This document shows, one piece after another, positions 46,768 to 59,217 of a stretch of DNA of 64,000 nt (its first letter is position 1; each line of letters starts with the position of its first letter). A program made the translations under genes and the position numbers. This DNA comes from Campylobacter showae. GTDB lineage: Bacteria; Campylobacterota; Campylobacteria; Campylobacterales; Campylobacteraceae. The DNA lies in assembly GCF_004803815.1 (NCBI RefSeq), contig NZ_CP012544.1:1302001-1366000 (forward strand). Direction: 5' to 3'. Below the pieces are notes generated by a model, which made no database searches, was not told the DNA's origin, and saw only the letters and a list, made by a program, of their open reading frames with translations.

Positions 46768-47258
46768 AGTTTTTAACTTATCTTGAGTCTAAAAAGCATA
46801 AAACCTAGCTTAACACACCCAAGTTGGATACTCAGCCAACTACACTAAAAACTCTCTATGGAATAAAGGCAAAAATGCTAAACAAAAATAAGATAACGGT
46901 TTGAGCTATTAATTATAGTTTATCCCAGACAATGCAAACTCACCAAACACAACTATATACCACAAGATATCAAACTAAAAACAGACTAATGTGATACATA
47001 CCCTAAAACAATTCAAAAAAGAATATGATTAAAGCAATTCGAAAGACATAACGTAAGGAATAAGATATAAATTTAAAAAGTCAAAAACAAATATCCAAAA
47101 ACAAATTATAAAGCCAAGATAGAGATACAAAAAACCAGTTAAAACAAAAAAACTAAAAACAAATTTATAAAAATATACAACAGATTACAAGAGAACTAAA
47201 GCAAAGAATACAGAATATAAAATAAGAGAGTAAATAGTATAAAAGCATAAAAAACAAA
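46768..47258 (-). other. AT-rich region downstream of the 5S rRNA, strongly T-rich on the rRNA strand
   Basis: No gene was seen. From about 47020 to 47258 the minus strand is dominated by T, with few C. A T6 run lies right after the 5S 3' end and probably ends the rRNA transcript. A small hairpin AGTTGG/CCAACT lies at 46822-46841. Confidence 0.5.
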
Positions 47259-47377
47259 GCCCGCAACGACCTACTTTCCCGACATCCCAGTAAGGGAGAG
47301 TATCATCAGCCAGGACGAGCTTAGCTTCTTGGTTCGAGATGGAGCAAGGCGTTTCCTCGTCTGTATAGTCACGGGCA
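47259..47377 (-). rRNA. rrf: 5S ribosomal RNA
   Basis: About 119 nt. On the minus strand it runs from TGCCCGTGACTATACAGA to GTAGGTCGTTGCGGGC; the two ends pair. GGAAACGCCTTGCTCCATC and CGAACCAAGAAGCTAAGC are conserved 5S loop sequences. Last gene of the rRNA operon. Confidence 0.93.
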
Positions 47378-47521
47378 GTGTTAAAGAAATAAACTATATT
47401 AATTTACTTCTTTAACACTGCTATTTAATTGTTAAAAGTCAAATTTCATTTTAACTAAAACAAGATCTTGATAAGGTATAGATTAGATATTTTATTTCTA
47501 ATTTTGGAAATAAAATTACCC

Positions 47522-47539
47522 TTAACAAGGAAGTGATGC
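47522..47539 (-). repeat. 23S processing stem, 3' arm
   Basis: TTAACAAGGAAGTGATGC is perfectly complementary to 50480-50497 at the other end of the 23S gene. Together they form an 18-bp helix, the expected RNase III target. Confidence 0.85.
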
Positions 47540-47544
47540 TTATT

Positions 47545-50454
<2,910 letters not shown>

Positions 50455-50479
50455 ATTAGTATATAATATATTCTAATTC

Positions 50480-50497
50480 GCATCACTTCCTTGTTAA
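50480..50497 (-). repeat. 23S processing stem, 5' arm
   Basis: GCATCACTTCCTTGTTAA, the partner of 47522-47539. A second matching pair lies outside it: 47428-47441 (ATTGTTAAAAGTCA) with 50723-50736. Confidence 0.85.
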
Positions 50498-50939
50498 AGG
50501 TAACTTGTAAATTTAAGATTTCAAAAACGAAGTCTCAAACCCAATATCTATTACGAAATTTAAATCTCTGGCTTTTAAGACGGAAAGCATTGACTAATAC
50601 CTAGGTAAGTTTTAAATCCTATGATATCTTGTGACGTCAAACTTCTGCATTAAGCAAATAAGCAAGATCTTTAAATCTTTAACAAGTCCTGTAAAATTGT
50701 TTTATTTATTAAAACTTGATTGTGACTTTTAACAATGATAAACTAAATAACGTTTAGACTTCTCAGCTTGGTAAAGCCAAGCTTGCGACAAGGAGCTTCG
50801 CTCCCTTGACCCACCTAAAGCACAAAATTGCTTACGCAATTTCGTAAATTTAGAAGAATAGTCGTTTCCTAAAGTCTAATTAGAAAGCTTGAGTAAAAAG
50901 TCCTCTAATTAAACTTTATCTATTATGTTAAACTAATCA
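50498..50939 (-). other. 23S-tRNA spacer with hairpins
   Basis: Transcribed spacer of the rRNA operon. It holds three compact hairpins in a row: AGCTTGG/CCAAGCT (50765-50783), CAAGGAGC/GCTCCCTTG with TTC loop (50789-50808, one bulge) and AAATTGC/GCAATTT (50825-50842). No coding frame. They are probably processing or structural elements of the pre-rRNA. Confidence 0.6.
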
Positions 50940-51015
50940 TGGTGGAGAATAGCGGGATCGAACCGCTGACCTCCTGCGTGCAAAGCAGGCGCTCTCCCAG
51001 CTGAGCTAATTCCCC
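50940..51015 (-). tRNA. tRNA-Ala (anticodon TGC)
   Basis: 76 nt with CCA encoded. The acceptor stem is GGGGAAT/ATTCTCC, the anticodon loop reads CTTTGCACG, and the T-arm is GGTTCGATCCC. It is in the 16S-23S spacer, after tRNA-Ile. Confidence 0.96.
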
Positions 51016-51027
51016 AATTAAATTCTC

Positions 51028-51104
51028 TGGTGGGCCTAACAAGACTTGAACTTGTGACCTCACCCTTATCAGGGGTGCACTCTAACCAGCTGAGCTATAG
51101 GCCC
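51028..51104 (-). tRNA. tRNA-Ile (anticodon GAT)
   Basis: 77 nt with CCA encoded. The acceptor stem is GGGCCTA/TAGGCCC, the anticodon loop is CTGATAA, and the T-arm is AAGTTCAAGTCTT. It is the first tRNA after 16S; the order Ile-Ala is the reverse of the Ala-Ile I recall for C. jejuni. Confidence 0.96.
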
Positions 51105-51121
51105 CTAAAGGTTTGTGTCAA

Positions 51122-51150
51122 TCTTTCAAAACTAAACAAGGTCGATTGAG
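51122..51150 (-). repeat. 16S processing stem, 3' arm
   Basis: This arm pairs with 52857-52887 upstream of 16S. TCTTT-AAA-CTAAACAAG and TCGATTGAG match with one or two mismatches and a 2-nt bulge. It is the expected RNase III helix around 16S. Confidence 0.75.
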
Positions 51151-51221
51151 TAGATTATCTATAGCGATAACCTAAATTTTCCTTTGACGAATATCTTGTG
51201 AGAGAATATTCGTTGTACTCT

Positions 51222-52733
<1,512 letters not shown>

Positions 52734-52856
52734 TAAATTACCTAAATCATTAAAGATATTAGGATTTTATTATGAAGTTTTAATCAAAAAACTTTAATTT
52801 TATTAATTAGTTTTATCTCTTATCTACTTTCCAAGGAAAGCCTGATAAAAGATTGG

Positions 52857-52887
52857 CTCAATCGATCACTTGTTTAGATTTCAAAGA
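52857..52887 (-). repeat. 16S processing stem, 5' arm
   Basis: Partner of 51122-51150, in the leader between the promoter and 16S. Confidence 0.75.
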
Positions 52888-52948
52888 TTGACTAATTAGT
52901 TTAACAGTGTTAATTTAAAAAACTCGCTTTCTGTGAAGCGGAAAGTGA

Positions 52949-52954
52949 ATTATA
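52949..52954 (-). promoter_or_regulatory. -10 element of the rRNA operon
   Basis: A perfect TATAAT on the minus strand, about 216 nt before the 16S 5' end. It lies right after the T-run of the upstream terminator. No -35 consensus is seen, as usual for Campylobacter. Confidence 0.65.
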
Positions 52955-52957
52955 TAG

Positions 52958-52996
52958 AAAACATGCTTAAACAAACATAAAATTTGTCTAAGCATG
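52958..52996 (-). terminator. Terminator of the DUF945 gene, abutting the rRNA promoter
   Basis: A 14-bp stem on the minus strand, CATGCTTAGACAAA pairing with TTTGTTTAAGCATG (one G-U pair), with a 7-nt loop and TTTT after it. It begins 8 nt past the DUF945 stop codon. Confidence 0.8.
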
Positions 52997-53003
52997 CTAA
53001 ATT

Positions 53004-54317
53004 TTATTGAAGAAGAGATTTTAGGGATAAATTTTCGTTAAAGATTAAATCTTGCGTTCTTTTATTGTATTTAAAGATAGTTACGTATTTGCCGCCGTTT
53101 TCTATAAATAGTCCGCCGTTTACGAGCATAGCATCTATCCCCTCTTTTTCCTCACCACTACCGAATACAAACCCACCAGGCGTCGTATCAAGCTCGATTT
53201 TACCGCTAAAATTTATAGCAGTCGGGATATTTTCGAGCAGATTTTGAGTATCTATGCCGTCCGGATCGATAGAAATCTCAAAATTTGAGACATAGCTCTT
53301 GCCTGCCGCATTTTTAAAATTTAAATTGTCAAATGTAAGTTTCGGCGCTCTTTTTATAAATTTATCAAGTGCTTGCATTATGGCCGCAAGCTGAGCTTCA
53401 GGCTCTCCCTTTGCGTTAATAATATCTTCAAACGCGCCTTTGTCTAAATTTGAAAATTTCGTTTTGATCAAAAAGTCTTTAAATTCATATTTTCCATATT
53501 TTATTTTCTCTATAGTGCTCGTATCATCCTGCGTTAAAGTATCGCTTAGCACGGTTAGTTTTGAGTCGCTCGCTATCTTTCCGATTTGTAGCGCCTCGGC
53601 ACCCGAAATGACGTCTATACCGCCAAGTTCAAATTTATAAGCACTATTTACAAGCGCTTTAGAGATCATTTTCGGCTCGATCGGAGTTTCGTACTTCACG
53701 TCGTAGTCGATATTTTTTATCTTTATAGCGACGCCTTGTTTGCTAGCAAAATCGATAAAGTCGTTTACAAAAGTAGCTCCGGTTATTTTCTTTTCGCCGT
53801 TTATATCAAAATTTAAAAACGATTTGGCGAGATTTAGCTTATTGCCGTCTTGTTCTTTTTGCACTCCAACCAGCTCAAAGACGAATTTTTTATCTCCTCC
53901 AGAAGCGCCGTCGGCATGAAATTTAATAGGTCTAGTCGTATCAAATATCTCTTTGATGAAATTTTTATACGGGTCGTTTAAAAACTCGGCATCGCCCGCA
54001 ACCTCAAATTTACCCAGCAAGCTGTCAAATCCATGCGAGATATTCATATCGATTTTTATCGCCAGATCCTCGGGCGCGCCGTACTCTTCGCCAAGAGAGA
54101 CGAGCTCGTTTATGTAGTTTTTAGACAAAACCACGTCGTAGTTTGCGTGCGATTTTAGCAGACCGCCCTCAAATACGCTGTTTTTGACCTCCATACCGTT
54201 TGCTTTGATTAGGTTCAAAGCCTCGTTATATTTTTCCTCCACCTTGTTTGCGTTAAATTTTAGCCCGCCAAAAACCACGCCGGCTATAATCACCAATACA
54301 ATGAGTAACTTTTTCAT
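53004..54317 (-). CDS. DUF945/YdgA-like family protein
   Basis: About 437 residues. It starts MKKLLIVLVIIAGVVFGGLKF, an N-terminal membrane anchor or uncleaved signal; the rest is periplasmic, beta-rich and repetitive, as in the DUF945 (YdgA) family. The start codon overlaps the DedA stop (ATGA) with AAGGAAGG upstream, so longer readings of the frame (to 54428) were rejected. Function is unknown; in E. coli the family is linked to the cell envelope. It ends at a strong terminator before the rRNA operon. Confidence 0.75.
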   Translation of the reverse strand: MKKLLIVLVIIAGVVFGGLKFNANKVEEKYNEALNLIKANGMEVKNSVFEGGLLKSHANYDVVLSKNYINELVSLGEEYGAPEDLAIKIDMNISHGFDSLLGKFEVAGDAEFLNDPYKNFIKEIFDTTRPIKFHADGASGGDKKFVFELVGVQKEQDGNKLNLAKSFLNFDINGEKKITGATFVNDFIDFASKQGVAIKIKNIDYDVKYETPIEPKMISKALVNSAYKFELGGIDVISGAEALQIGKIASDSKLTVLSDTLTQDDTSTIEKIKYGKYEFKDFLIKTKFSNLDKGAFEDIINAKGEPEAQLAAIMQALDKFIKRAPKLTFDNLNFKNAAGKSYVSNFEISIDPDGIDTQNLLENIPTAINFSGKIELDTTPGGFVFGSGEEKEGIDAMLVNGGLFIENGGKYVTIFKYNKRTQDLIFNENLSLKSLLQ

Positions 54318-54886
54318 TCCGACCTTCCTTTCTTTTTTGTTGCTTTTTGTAGATATACCCAGATGAGCGTCAGTAGCGAAAACATCGCAACCGGCATCAG
54401 CCAGCCGTTTTCGCCCATAAAATTCCACGCCCGCTCAAATGCCTCGCCCGCCCAAAAGCTGCCTAGCCCGAGCAAAATCGCCCAAGCTACCGCGCTAACA
54501 ACGTTTATGACGCTAAATTTAGCAAACGAATACTTTGTAAGCCCGATAGCAAGCGGAATGAGGGTTTTTAGTCCGTAGATAAATTTTTTGAAAAATATTA
54601 TTTTATTTCCGTGCTGCTTGAATAAAATTTGAGAGAAGGCAAGCTTGCGTTTATGTCTAGCCAAATACGGCATCACGGCGGCACGGTTATACCTGCTGAC
54701 GTAAAAAAGCAGCGTATCGCCGATAGCGTTGGCTGCGGCTGCCAGCACGATACTCACGGTTATGTCCATCTTGCCAAGGTGAGCCAGCACACCGGCTGCT
54801 ATAATAGCCACCATGCCGCCCCCAAGCGAATATAAAAACACTATCACGTACCCGTAGGTCGATAGCGAGGTTAGCATCTCTTGCAA
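54314..54886 (-). CDS. DedA family membrane protein
   Basis: A 190-residue inner-membrane protein with about five helices. GDTLLFYVSRY, FFKKFIYGLKTLIPLAIGL and FSVINVVSAVAWAI are DedA/SNARE-associated family blocks. DedA proteins act as lipid scramblases or transporters that recycle undecaprenyl phosphate or phospholipids. The C-terminal TM helix is followed by a Lys-rich tail. It overlaps the DUF945 gene by 4 nt. Confidence 0.88.
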   Translation of the reverse strand: MQEMLTSLSTYGYVIVFLYSLGGGMVAIIAAGVLAHLGKMDITVSIVLAAAANAIGDTLLFYVSRYNRAAVMPYLARHKRKLAFSQILFKQHGNKIIFFKKFIYGLKTLIPLAIGLTKYSFAKFSVINVVSAVAWAILLGLGSFWAGEAFERAWNFMGENGWLMPVAMFSLLTLIWVYLQKATKKKGRSE

Positions 54887-54895
54887 ATTTGGCCT

Positions 54896-55486
54896 TTAGT
54901 ATTTTGAGATAGCGCTCATTAGCGCGTTGTATCCGTAGCTATCCATCCTTAGAGGTGCGTCGCTAGTTTTAGCCAGCACCGCTCCGCCAAAGCTCGCCCC
55001 CGCGAAAAACCCGTCGTTGTCCGTATACGCATAAATGTCGCTAGTAAAGCTAAAATCGCTCACTCTGCCGTAAAATTTGCCCGTATCGGCAAATGCAAAC
55101 GATGCGTCGGCGTTTATCGTGATTTTGGCGTCTTTTATGTCGGCCACCAGGCTATCTTTTAGGATAAATAGCACGAGCGAGCTATTTTCGTAGCCTACTT
55201 GCAACCCGATACTGCCGCCGCTGATATCCACGACCATCATTTCGCTTGGCGCATACGGGTTTCCAACAAGCATCACGCCCTTGCCGTGCATACCGCCCAG
55301 CACGAAGCCGACTTTAGTAATGCTCGGAAAAACGACGACCGCTTTTGCGTTTTGAAGCAAAGCCTTAACCGGCGCATCAGAGTTTTTACGCATCGTCGTC
55401 GTAAAAGAATTTGATGCGTTTAGCACGAGTTCGTCGTTTGCCGCGAGCGCTAAAACGCAAAAAATCGCTAGTAAAATTTTTCTCAT
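54896..55486 (-). CDS. SYLF (YSC84-type) lipid-binding domain protein, secreted
   Basis: A 196-residue protein with signal peptide MRKILLAIFCVLALAA. The mature part matches the SYLF/Ysc84 family: AKAVVVFPSITKVGFVLGG, GKGVMLVG, GGSIGLQVGYENSSLVLFI and FFAGASFGGAVL. Family members bind phosphoinositides or other lipids; the bacterial role is unclear. It probably acts in the periplasm or at the outer membrane. Eighteen nt from rny, same strand. Confidence 0.88.
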   Translation of the reverse strand: MRKILLAIFCVLALAANDELVLNASNSFTTTMRKNSDAPVKALLQNAKAVVVFPSITKVGFVLGGMHGKGVMLVGNPYAPSEMMVVDISGGSIGLQVGYENSSLVLFILKDSLVADIKDAKITINADASFAFADTGKFYGRVSDFSFTSDIYAYTDNDGFFAGASFGGAVLAKTSDAPLRMDSYGYNALMSAISKY

Positions 55487-55504
55487 TTTCTACCTAAATT
55501 TGAC

Positions 55505-57058
55505 CTATTTCGCCATTTCTATGGCTCTAGTTTCGCGGATCACGTTTACCTTGATCTCGCCCGGATATTGCACCTTGCTCTCGATCTCTGCGGCGATTTC
55601 TTTAGCTACTAGTACCGCTTCATCGTCGTTTATGAGCTTGGCGTTTGCGATGACGCGGATCTCGCGACCGGCGTTTATCGCGTATGCCTGCTTGATACCC
55701 TCTTTGCTTTTTGCGATGTTTTCTATCTCTTCGACGCGTTTCAGGAAGCTCTCCAACACCTCTCTACGAGCTCCCGGACGAGCCGCACTTAGAGCGTCCG
55801 CAGCGCAAACGGCGGCGCTTTCTACGCTAGTGGCCTCCTCGTGTCCGTGGTGAGCATAGATAGCGTTTATGACGACAGGATGTTCTTTGTAGCGTTTGCA
55901 AATTTCAGCGCCTAGATCCACGTGGCTACCCTCAAATTCATGCGTCAAGGCCTTGCCGATATCGTGTAGCAAGCCCGCTCTTTTGGCTAATTTTTCGTCC
56001 CCGCCCGTTTCAGCCGCTATGATGCCGGCAAGATGCGCTACCTCGAGGCTGTGCGCTAGGGCGTTTTGTCCGTAGCTGGCTCTAAATTTTAGCTTGCCGA
56101 TTAGCTTCATTATCTCGGGATGGATTTTGCTAAGGCCCAGGTCGATGACGATATTTTCGCCCTCCTCTAGGATTGATGCTTCAAATTCTTCGCATACTTT
56201 TTTGTGCAGATCTTCTATCCTTGCCGGCTGTATGCGGCCGTCTTGCACCAAAAGCTCTATCACGCGCGTAGCAATCGCTCTTCGGTAGAGGTTAAAGCTG
56301 CTTAGCGTGATAGCGTGCGGCATATCGTCGATGATGATATCTACGCCGAGCACCATTTCCAGAGTCTTGATATTGCGGCCTTCTTTGCCGATTATACGGC
56401 CTTTTAGCTCGTCATTTTTGATATCTACAACGTTTATCAGGCGCTCGGCAGCAAACTCTCCCGCAAACCTCGACGTAGCCTGCGCCAGGATGTAGTTAAC
56501 CCGCTTTTTAGCCTCGCGCTTAGCCTCTTCCTCGTGTTTTCGCACGATGTGAGCGATCTCGGCGCGGCTTTTTTCCTCTACTTTTTTTAGCACCTCTTCG
56601 CGCGCCTCTTCTTGCGTTAGGCCGGCGGCGTGTTCGAGTACCTTTAGCGCCTCTTGTAGTTTGGCTTGATAGCTTGCTTTTAGCCCAAGCCCTTCCTCGT
56701 ACATGTTTTTTGCTTCATTTCGGGATTTTTCTAGCTCGGCCCTGCTTTCGTTTAAAATTTCTTGCTCATTTAGCAGAGTTTGCTCTTTTTTACCGATTTC
56801 TTCAAATTTTTGCGTGTACTCTTTTTGTAGTTTTACGGTTTTGTCGTCGTATTTTTTCTTAGCTTCAAATTCAGCCTCTTGGACTTGGATTTTAGCGTCT
56901 TTTAGCGTGCGCTCGGCCTCAAATTCTATCGCTTTAGCCTTTGCTTTTGCTTGTTCTAAAAATATATTGTAGTTTGCGTCGTTGATTTTTTTAGCGATGA
57001 GATAGCCTACACCAGCGCCCGCCGCACCTGTTCCTAAGCCGATTAAAATTTCTATCAT
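55505..57058 (-). CDS. rny: Ribonuclease Y
   Basis: A 517-residue membrane-anchored endoribonuclease that starts mRNA decay. N-terminal TM helix (about residues 2-23), a long coiled coil (about 25-190), KH domain with GRIIGKEGRNIKTLE and HD domain with LLHDIGKALTHE plus YAHHGHEEA. The start MIEILIGLGTG is preceded by AAAGAGGAATCT. It overlaps the end of the 5-FCL gene by 68 nt. Confidence 0.96.
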   Translation of the reverse strand: MIEILIGLGTGAAGAGVGYLIAKKINDANYNIFLEQAKAKAKAIEFEAERTLKDAKIQVQEAEFEAKKKYDDKTVKLQKEYTQKFEEIGKKEQTLLNEQEILNESRAELEKSRNEAKNMYEEGLGLKASYQAKLQEALKVLEHAAGLTQEEAREEVLKKVEEKSRAEIAHIVRKHEEEAKREAKKRVNYILAQATSRFAGEFAAERLINVVDIKNDELKGRIIGKEGRNIKTLEMVLGVDIIIDDMPHAITLSSFNLYRRAIATRVIELLVQDGRIQPARIEDLHKKVCEEFEASILEEGENIVIDLGLSKIHPEIMKLIGKLKFRASYGQNALAHSLEVAHLAGIIAAETGGDEKLAKRAGLLHDIGKALTHEFEGSHVDLGAEICKRYKEHPVVINAIYAHHGHEEATSVESAAVCAADALSAARPGARREVLESFLKRVEEIENIAKSKEGIKQAYAINAGREIRVIANAKLINDDEAVLVAKEIAAEIESKVQYPGEIKVNVIRETRAIEMAK

Positions 57059-57629
57059 AGATTCCTCTTTTTACGTAAATTTTGCTCGGGGTCAGGTAAA
57101 AATCACAAGTAGCGTCGTGATCTTCAGATATGATTTCATTTGTAAAATTGTCTAAAATTTCAACGAATATCAAGGTAGGTCGGTAAGGCAAATTTGCAAA
57201 AAATCTATCATAAAAACCTTTACCGTGTCCTATTCGCGCCATATTTCCGTCCACCCCGAGAGCCGGAACTACGGCTACGTCTATACGCTTTTTAAATATC
57301 TTGGTGCTTAACGGCTCTTTTACGCCAAATTTCGTCCGAGATACAAGCGGTAGCCTGGATTTTACCATTTCTAAACTAATACCAAGCATAAACGGAGCGA
57401 AAATTTCATACTTTTTGGCTAGTTCGCGCTTTAAAATATAAAAATTTGGCTCATAAGAAAGGGGGTTAAAAATCAAAATCCGTTTGGCTTTAAGCTCGGT
57501 TAGTAAATTTAAAAGCGGCTTAAACATCTTATAGTGTTTCGCTCGCGCCGAAATTTGAACCTCTTTTTTTAAAATCCGTTTGGCGTCGCGCCTAAAATAT
57601 TCTTTTGTCAAATTTAACGCTCGTTTCAT
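56991..57629 (-). CDS. 5-formyltetrahydrofolate cyclo-ligase
   Basis: A 212-residue enzyme that converts 5-formyl-THF to 5,10-methenyl-THF using ATP. RRDAKRILKK starts the family fold; GHGKGFYDRFF is the nucleotide-binding signature; PALGVDGNMARIGHG contains the substrate loop. The C-terminal 20 residues (after YVKRGIYD) extend into the start of rny, are rich in Arg and Cys, and look like out-of-frame sequence rather than a conserved end. Catalysis should not depend on them. I found no frameshift by eye. Confidence 0.85.
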   Translation of the reverse strand: MKRALNLTKEYFRRDAKRILKKEVQISARAKHYKMFKPLLNLLTELKAKRILIFNPLSYEPNFYILKRELAKKYEIFAPFMLGISLEMVKSRLPLVSRTKFGVKEPLSTKIFKKRIDVAVVPALGVDGNMARIGHGKGFYDRFFANLPYRPTLIFVEILDNFTNEIISEDHDATCDFYLTPSKIYVKRGIYDRNFNRLRNRCGGRWCRLSHR

Positions 57630-57639
57630 AAATTTTATG

Positions 57640-57645
57640 TATAAT
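57640..57645 (+). promoter_or_regulatory. -10 element of the TlpA-ftsY pair
   Basis: A perfect TATAAT lies 29 nt before the TlpA-like gene, within the divergent gap of 44 bp to the 5-FCL start. Confidence 0.6.
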
Positions 57646-57673
57646 TTCTTCCAAATTTCAAAATAGGAAAAAT

Positions 57674-58252
57674 ATGAAAAAAACTCTTCTGATTATACCA
57701 TTTTTAGCTCTATTTTTAGGCGGCTGCGACAATGAAAATAAAAGCGACGCAAACAAAACTAGCGACGCGACTCCAACAACAACTACGTCTGCTCCTAGCC
57801 AAAGCCAAAGTGCAAGCCTAGAAGCGCCTTTTGATCTAACTCTCATGGACGAGAGCAAGATGACACTGCAAAAATTCGACAAAGGCTTTAAAGTCGAGGG
57901 TAACGACGAGGCGATTTTGTTTAATTTTTTCGCCACCTGGTGTCCGCCTTGTAAGGCCGAAATACCGCACCTAAATAATCTAAACGATAAATTTAAAGGT
58001 AAGCTAAAAATCGTAAGCGTACTGATGGAAGACAAATCAAAAGACGAGATAGACGCGTTTATGAAGAAATTTAAGATAAATTTCGGCATTAGCTACGGCG
58101 AAAACAACTTCCTCTTCGCAAAGGCTCTAGGCGGCGTCGTAGGCATCCCGTACATGGTGCTTTATAAACCAAACGGCGAATACGCCACGCACTACGTCGG
58201 GCTCGTGCCAGAAGAGATGCTAGAAAGCGATATAAATAAGGTAATCAACTAA
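57674..58252 (+). CDS. TlpA-like thioredoxin-fold lipoprotein
   Basis: A 192-residue lipoprotein: MKKTLLIIPFLALFLGGC with lipobox LGGC, a linker of Asn/Ser/Thr (about residues 20-50), then a thioredoxin domain with FFATWCPPCKAEIPHL and cis-Pro GIPYMVLY. Probably a periplasmic reductase for cytochrome c maturation or similar. It is a paralogue of the protein at 39238. Its stop codon overlaps the ftsY ATG by one base. Confidence 0.92.
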   Translation: MKKTLLIIPFLALFLGGCDNENKSDANKTSDATPTTTTSAPSQSQSASLEAPFDLTLMDESKMTLQKFDKGFKVEGNDEAILFNFFATWCPPCKAEIPHLNNLNDKFKGKLKIVSVLMEDKSKDEIDAFMKKFKINFGISYGENNFLFAKALGGVVGIPYMVLYKPNGEYATHYVGLVPEEMLESDINKVIN

Positions 58253-59121
58253 TGTTTGGCTTTTTAAAAAAGGGGCTTGATAAGACGCTCGCGGCGATCC
58301 GCTCGTCAAAACCAGCCGACAAAAAAATCTCAAAGGAAATTTTAGAAGAGATCCTACTTGAAGCCGACATCGCCTACGAGATCGTCGAGGAGGTCCTCTA
58401 CTACCTGCCGCCGCAAAACGAAGTAAAAAAAGACGACCTAAAGCGGCTTTTAAATACCTACTTCATATACGAAAACGAGCGCGAGGCAAAAGTCGGAAAG
58501 CCTTTCGTGGAGCTGATTTTGGGCGTCAACGGAGCTGGCAAAACGACCACGATCGCAAAGCTTGCAAATTTATATAAAAATGAAGGCAAAAGCGTTATTT
58601 TAGGCGCCTGTGATACGTTTAGAGCTGGCGCCATCGAGCAGCTACGTCAGTGGGCTATCAGAACTGACGTTACTATCGTCGCTACGCAGCAGGGTCACGA
58701 TCCGTCTGCGGTCGCCTTTGACACGATCAGCTCGGCCGTGGCTAAAAACCTAGACAACGTCATCCTAGACACCGCAGGTCGCCTGCAAAATCAAACTAAT
58801 TTAGCCAATGAGCTAAGCAAGATCGTCCGCATCGCAGACAGAGCATACGCAGGCGCACCGCACCGCAAGATTCTCATCCTCGACGGCACGCAGGGCAACG
58901 CAGGCCTCGCTCAAGCAAAAGCCTTTAACGACATCGTGAGCCTTGACGGCGTCATCATCACCAAGCTTGACGGCACGCCAAAGGGCGGAGCGCTTTTTGG
59001 CGTCGCGCGCGAGCTAGAGCTACCGATACTCTACATCGGCACCGGAGAGACGATGAACGATCTAGTCAAATTTGACCCGCACGATTTCGTAGATACTATC
59101 GTGGATGAAATTTACGCCTAA
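58252..59121 (+). CDS. ftsY: Signal recognition particle receptor FtsY
   Basis: A 289-residue GTPase that docks ribosomes bearing nascent membrane proteins at SecYEG. NG domain: GVNGAGKTTTIAKLAN (G1), DTFRAGAIEQL, VILDTAGRLQN (G3), TKLDGTPKGGALF (G4-G5). The acidic A domain of E. coli FtsY is missing, as in other campylobacters. The stop codon lies in the loop of the terminator. Confidence 0.96.
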   Translation: MFGFLKKGLDKTLAAIRSSKPADKKISKEILEEILLEADIAYEIVEEVLYYLPPQNEVKKDDLKRLLNTYFIYENEREAKVGKPFVELILGVNGAGKTTTIAKLANLYKNEGKSVILGACDTFRAGAIEQLRQWAIRTDVTIVATQQGHDPSAVAFDTISSAVAKNLDNVILDTAGRLQNQTNLANELSKIVRIADRAYAGAPHRKILILDGTQGNAGLAQAKAFNDIVSLDGVIITKLDGTPKGGALFGVARELELPILYIGTGETMNDLVKFDPHDFVDTIVDEIYA

Positions 59122-59147
59122 ATATCGGGCGTAAATTTTAGCTTTTT
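59108..59147 (+). terminator. Terminator overlapping the end of ftsY
   Basis: A perfect 11-bp stem AAATTTACGCC/GGCGTAAATTT with a 9-nt loop that contains the ftsY stop codon. TAGCTTTTT follows. Confidence 0.8.
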
Positions 59148-59217
59148 AAATTTATCCCCATTCCCTTAAATTTGCAAATTTTATATATAGTACCCGCGCT
59201 TAACGCAATCTACTAAA

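Noticed and set aside
46535-46786. 83-codon plus-strand frame in the AT-rich gap
   Set aside because: No recognisable content; it runs antisense to the possible transposase pieces and has a poor start context.
54318-54428. Upstream extension of the DUF945 frame
   Set aside because: It lies within dedA; the ATG at 54317 has a good ribosome binding site and begins a membrane anchor.
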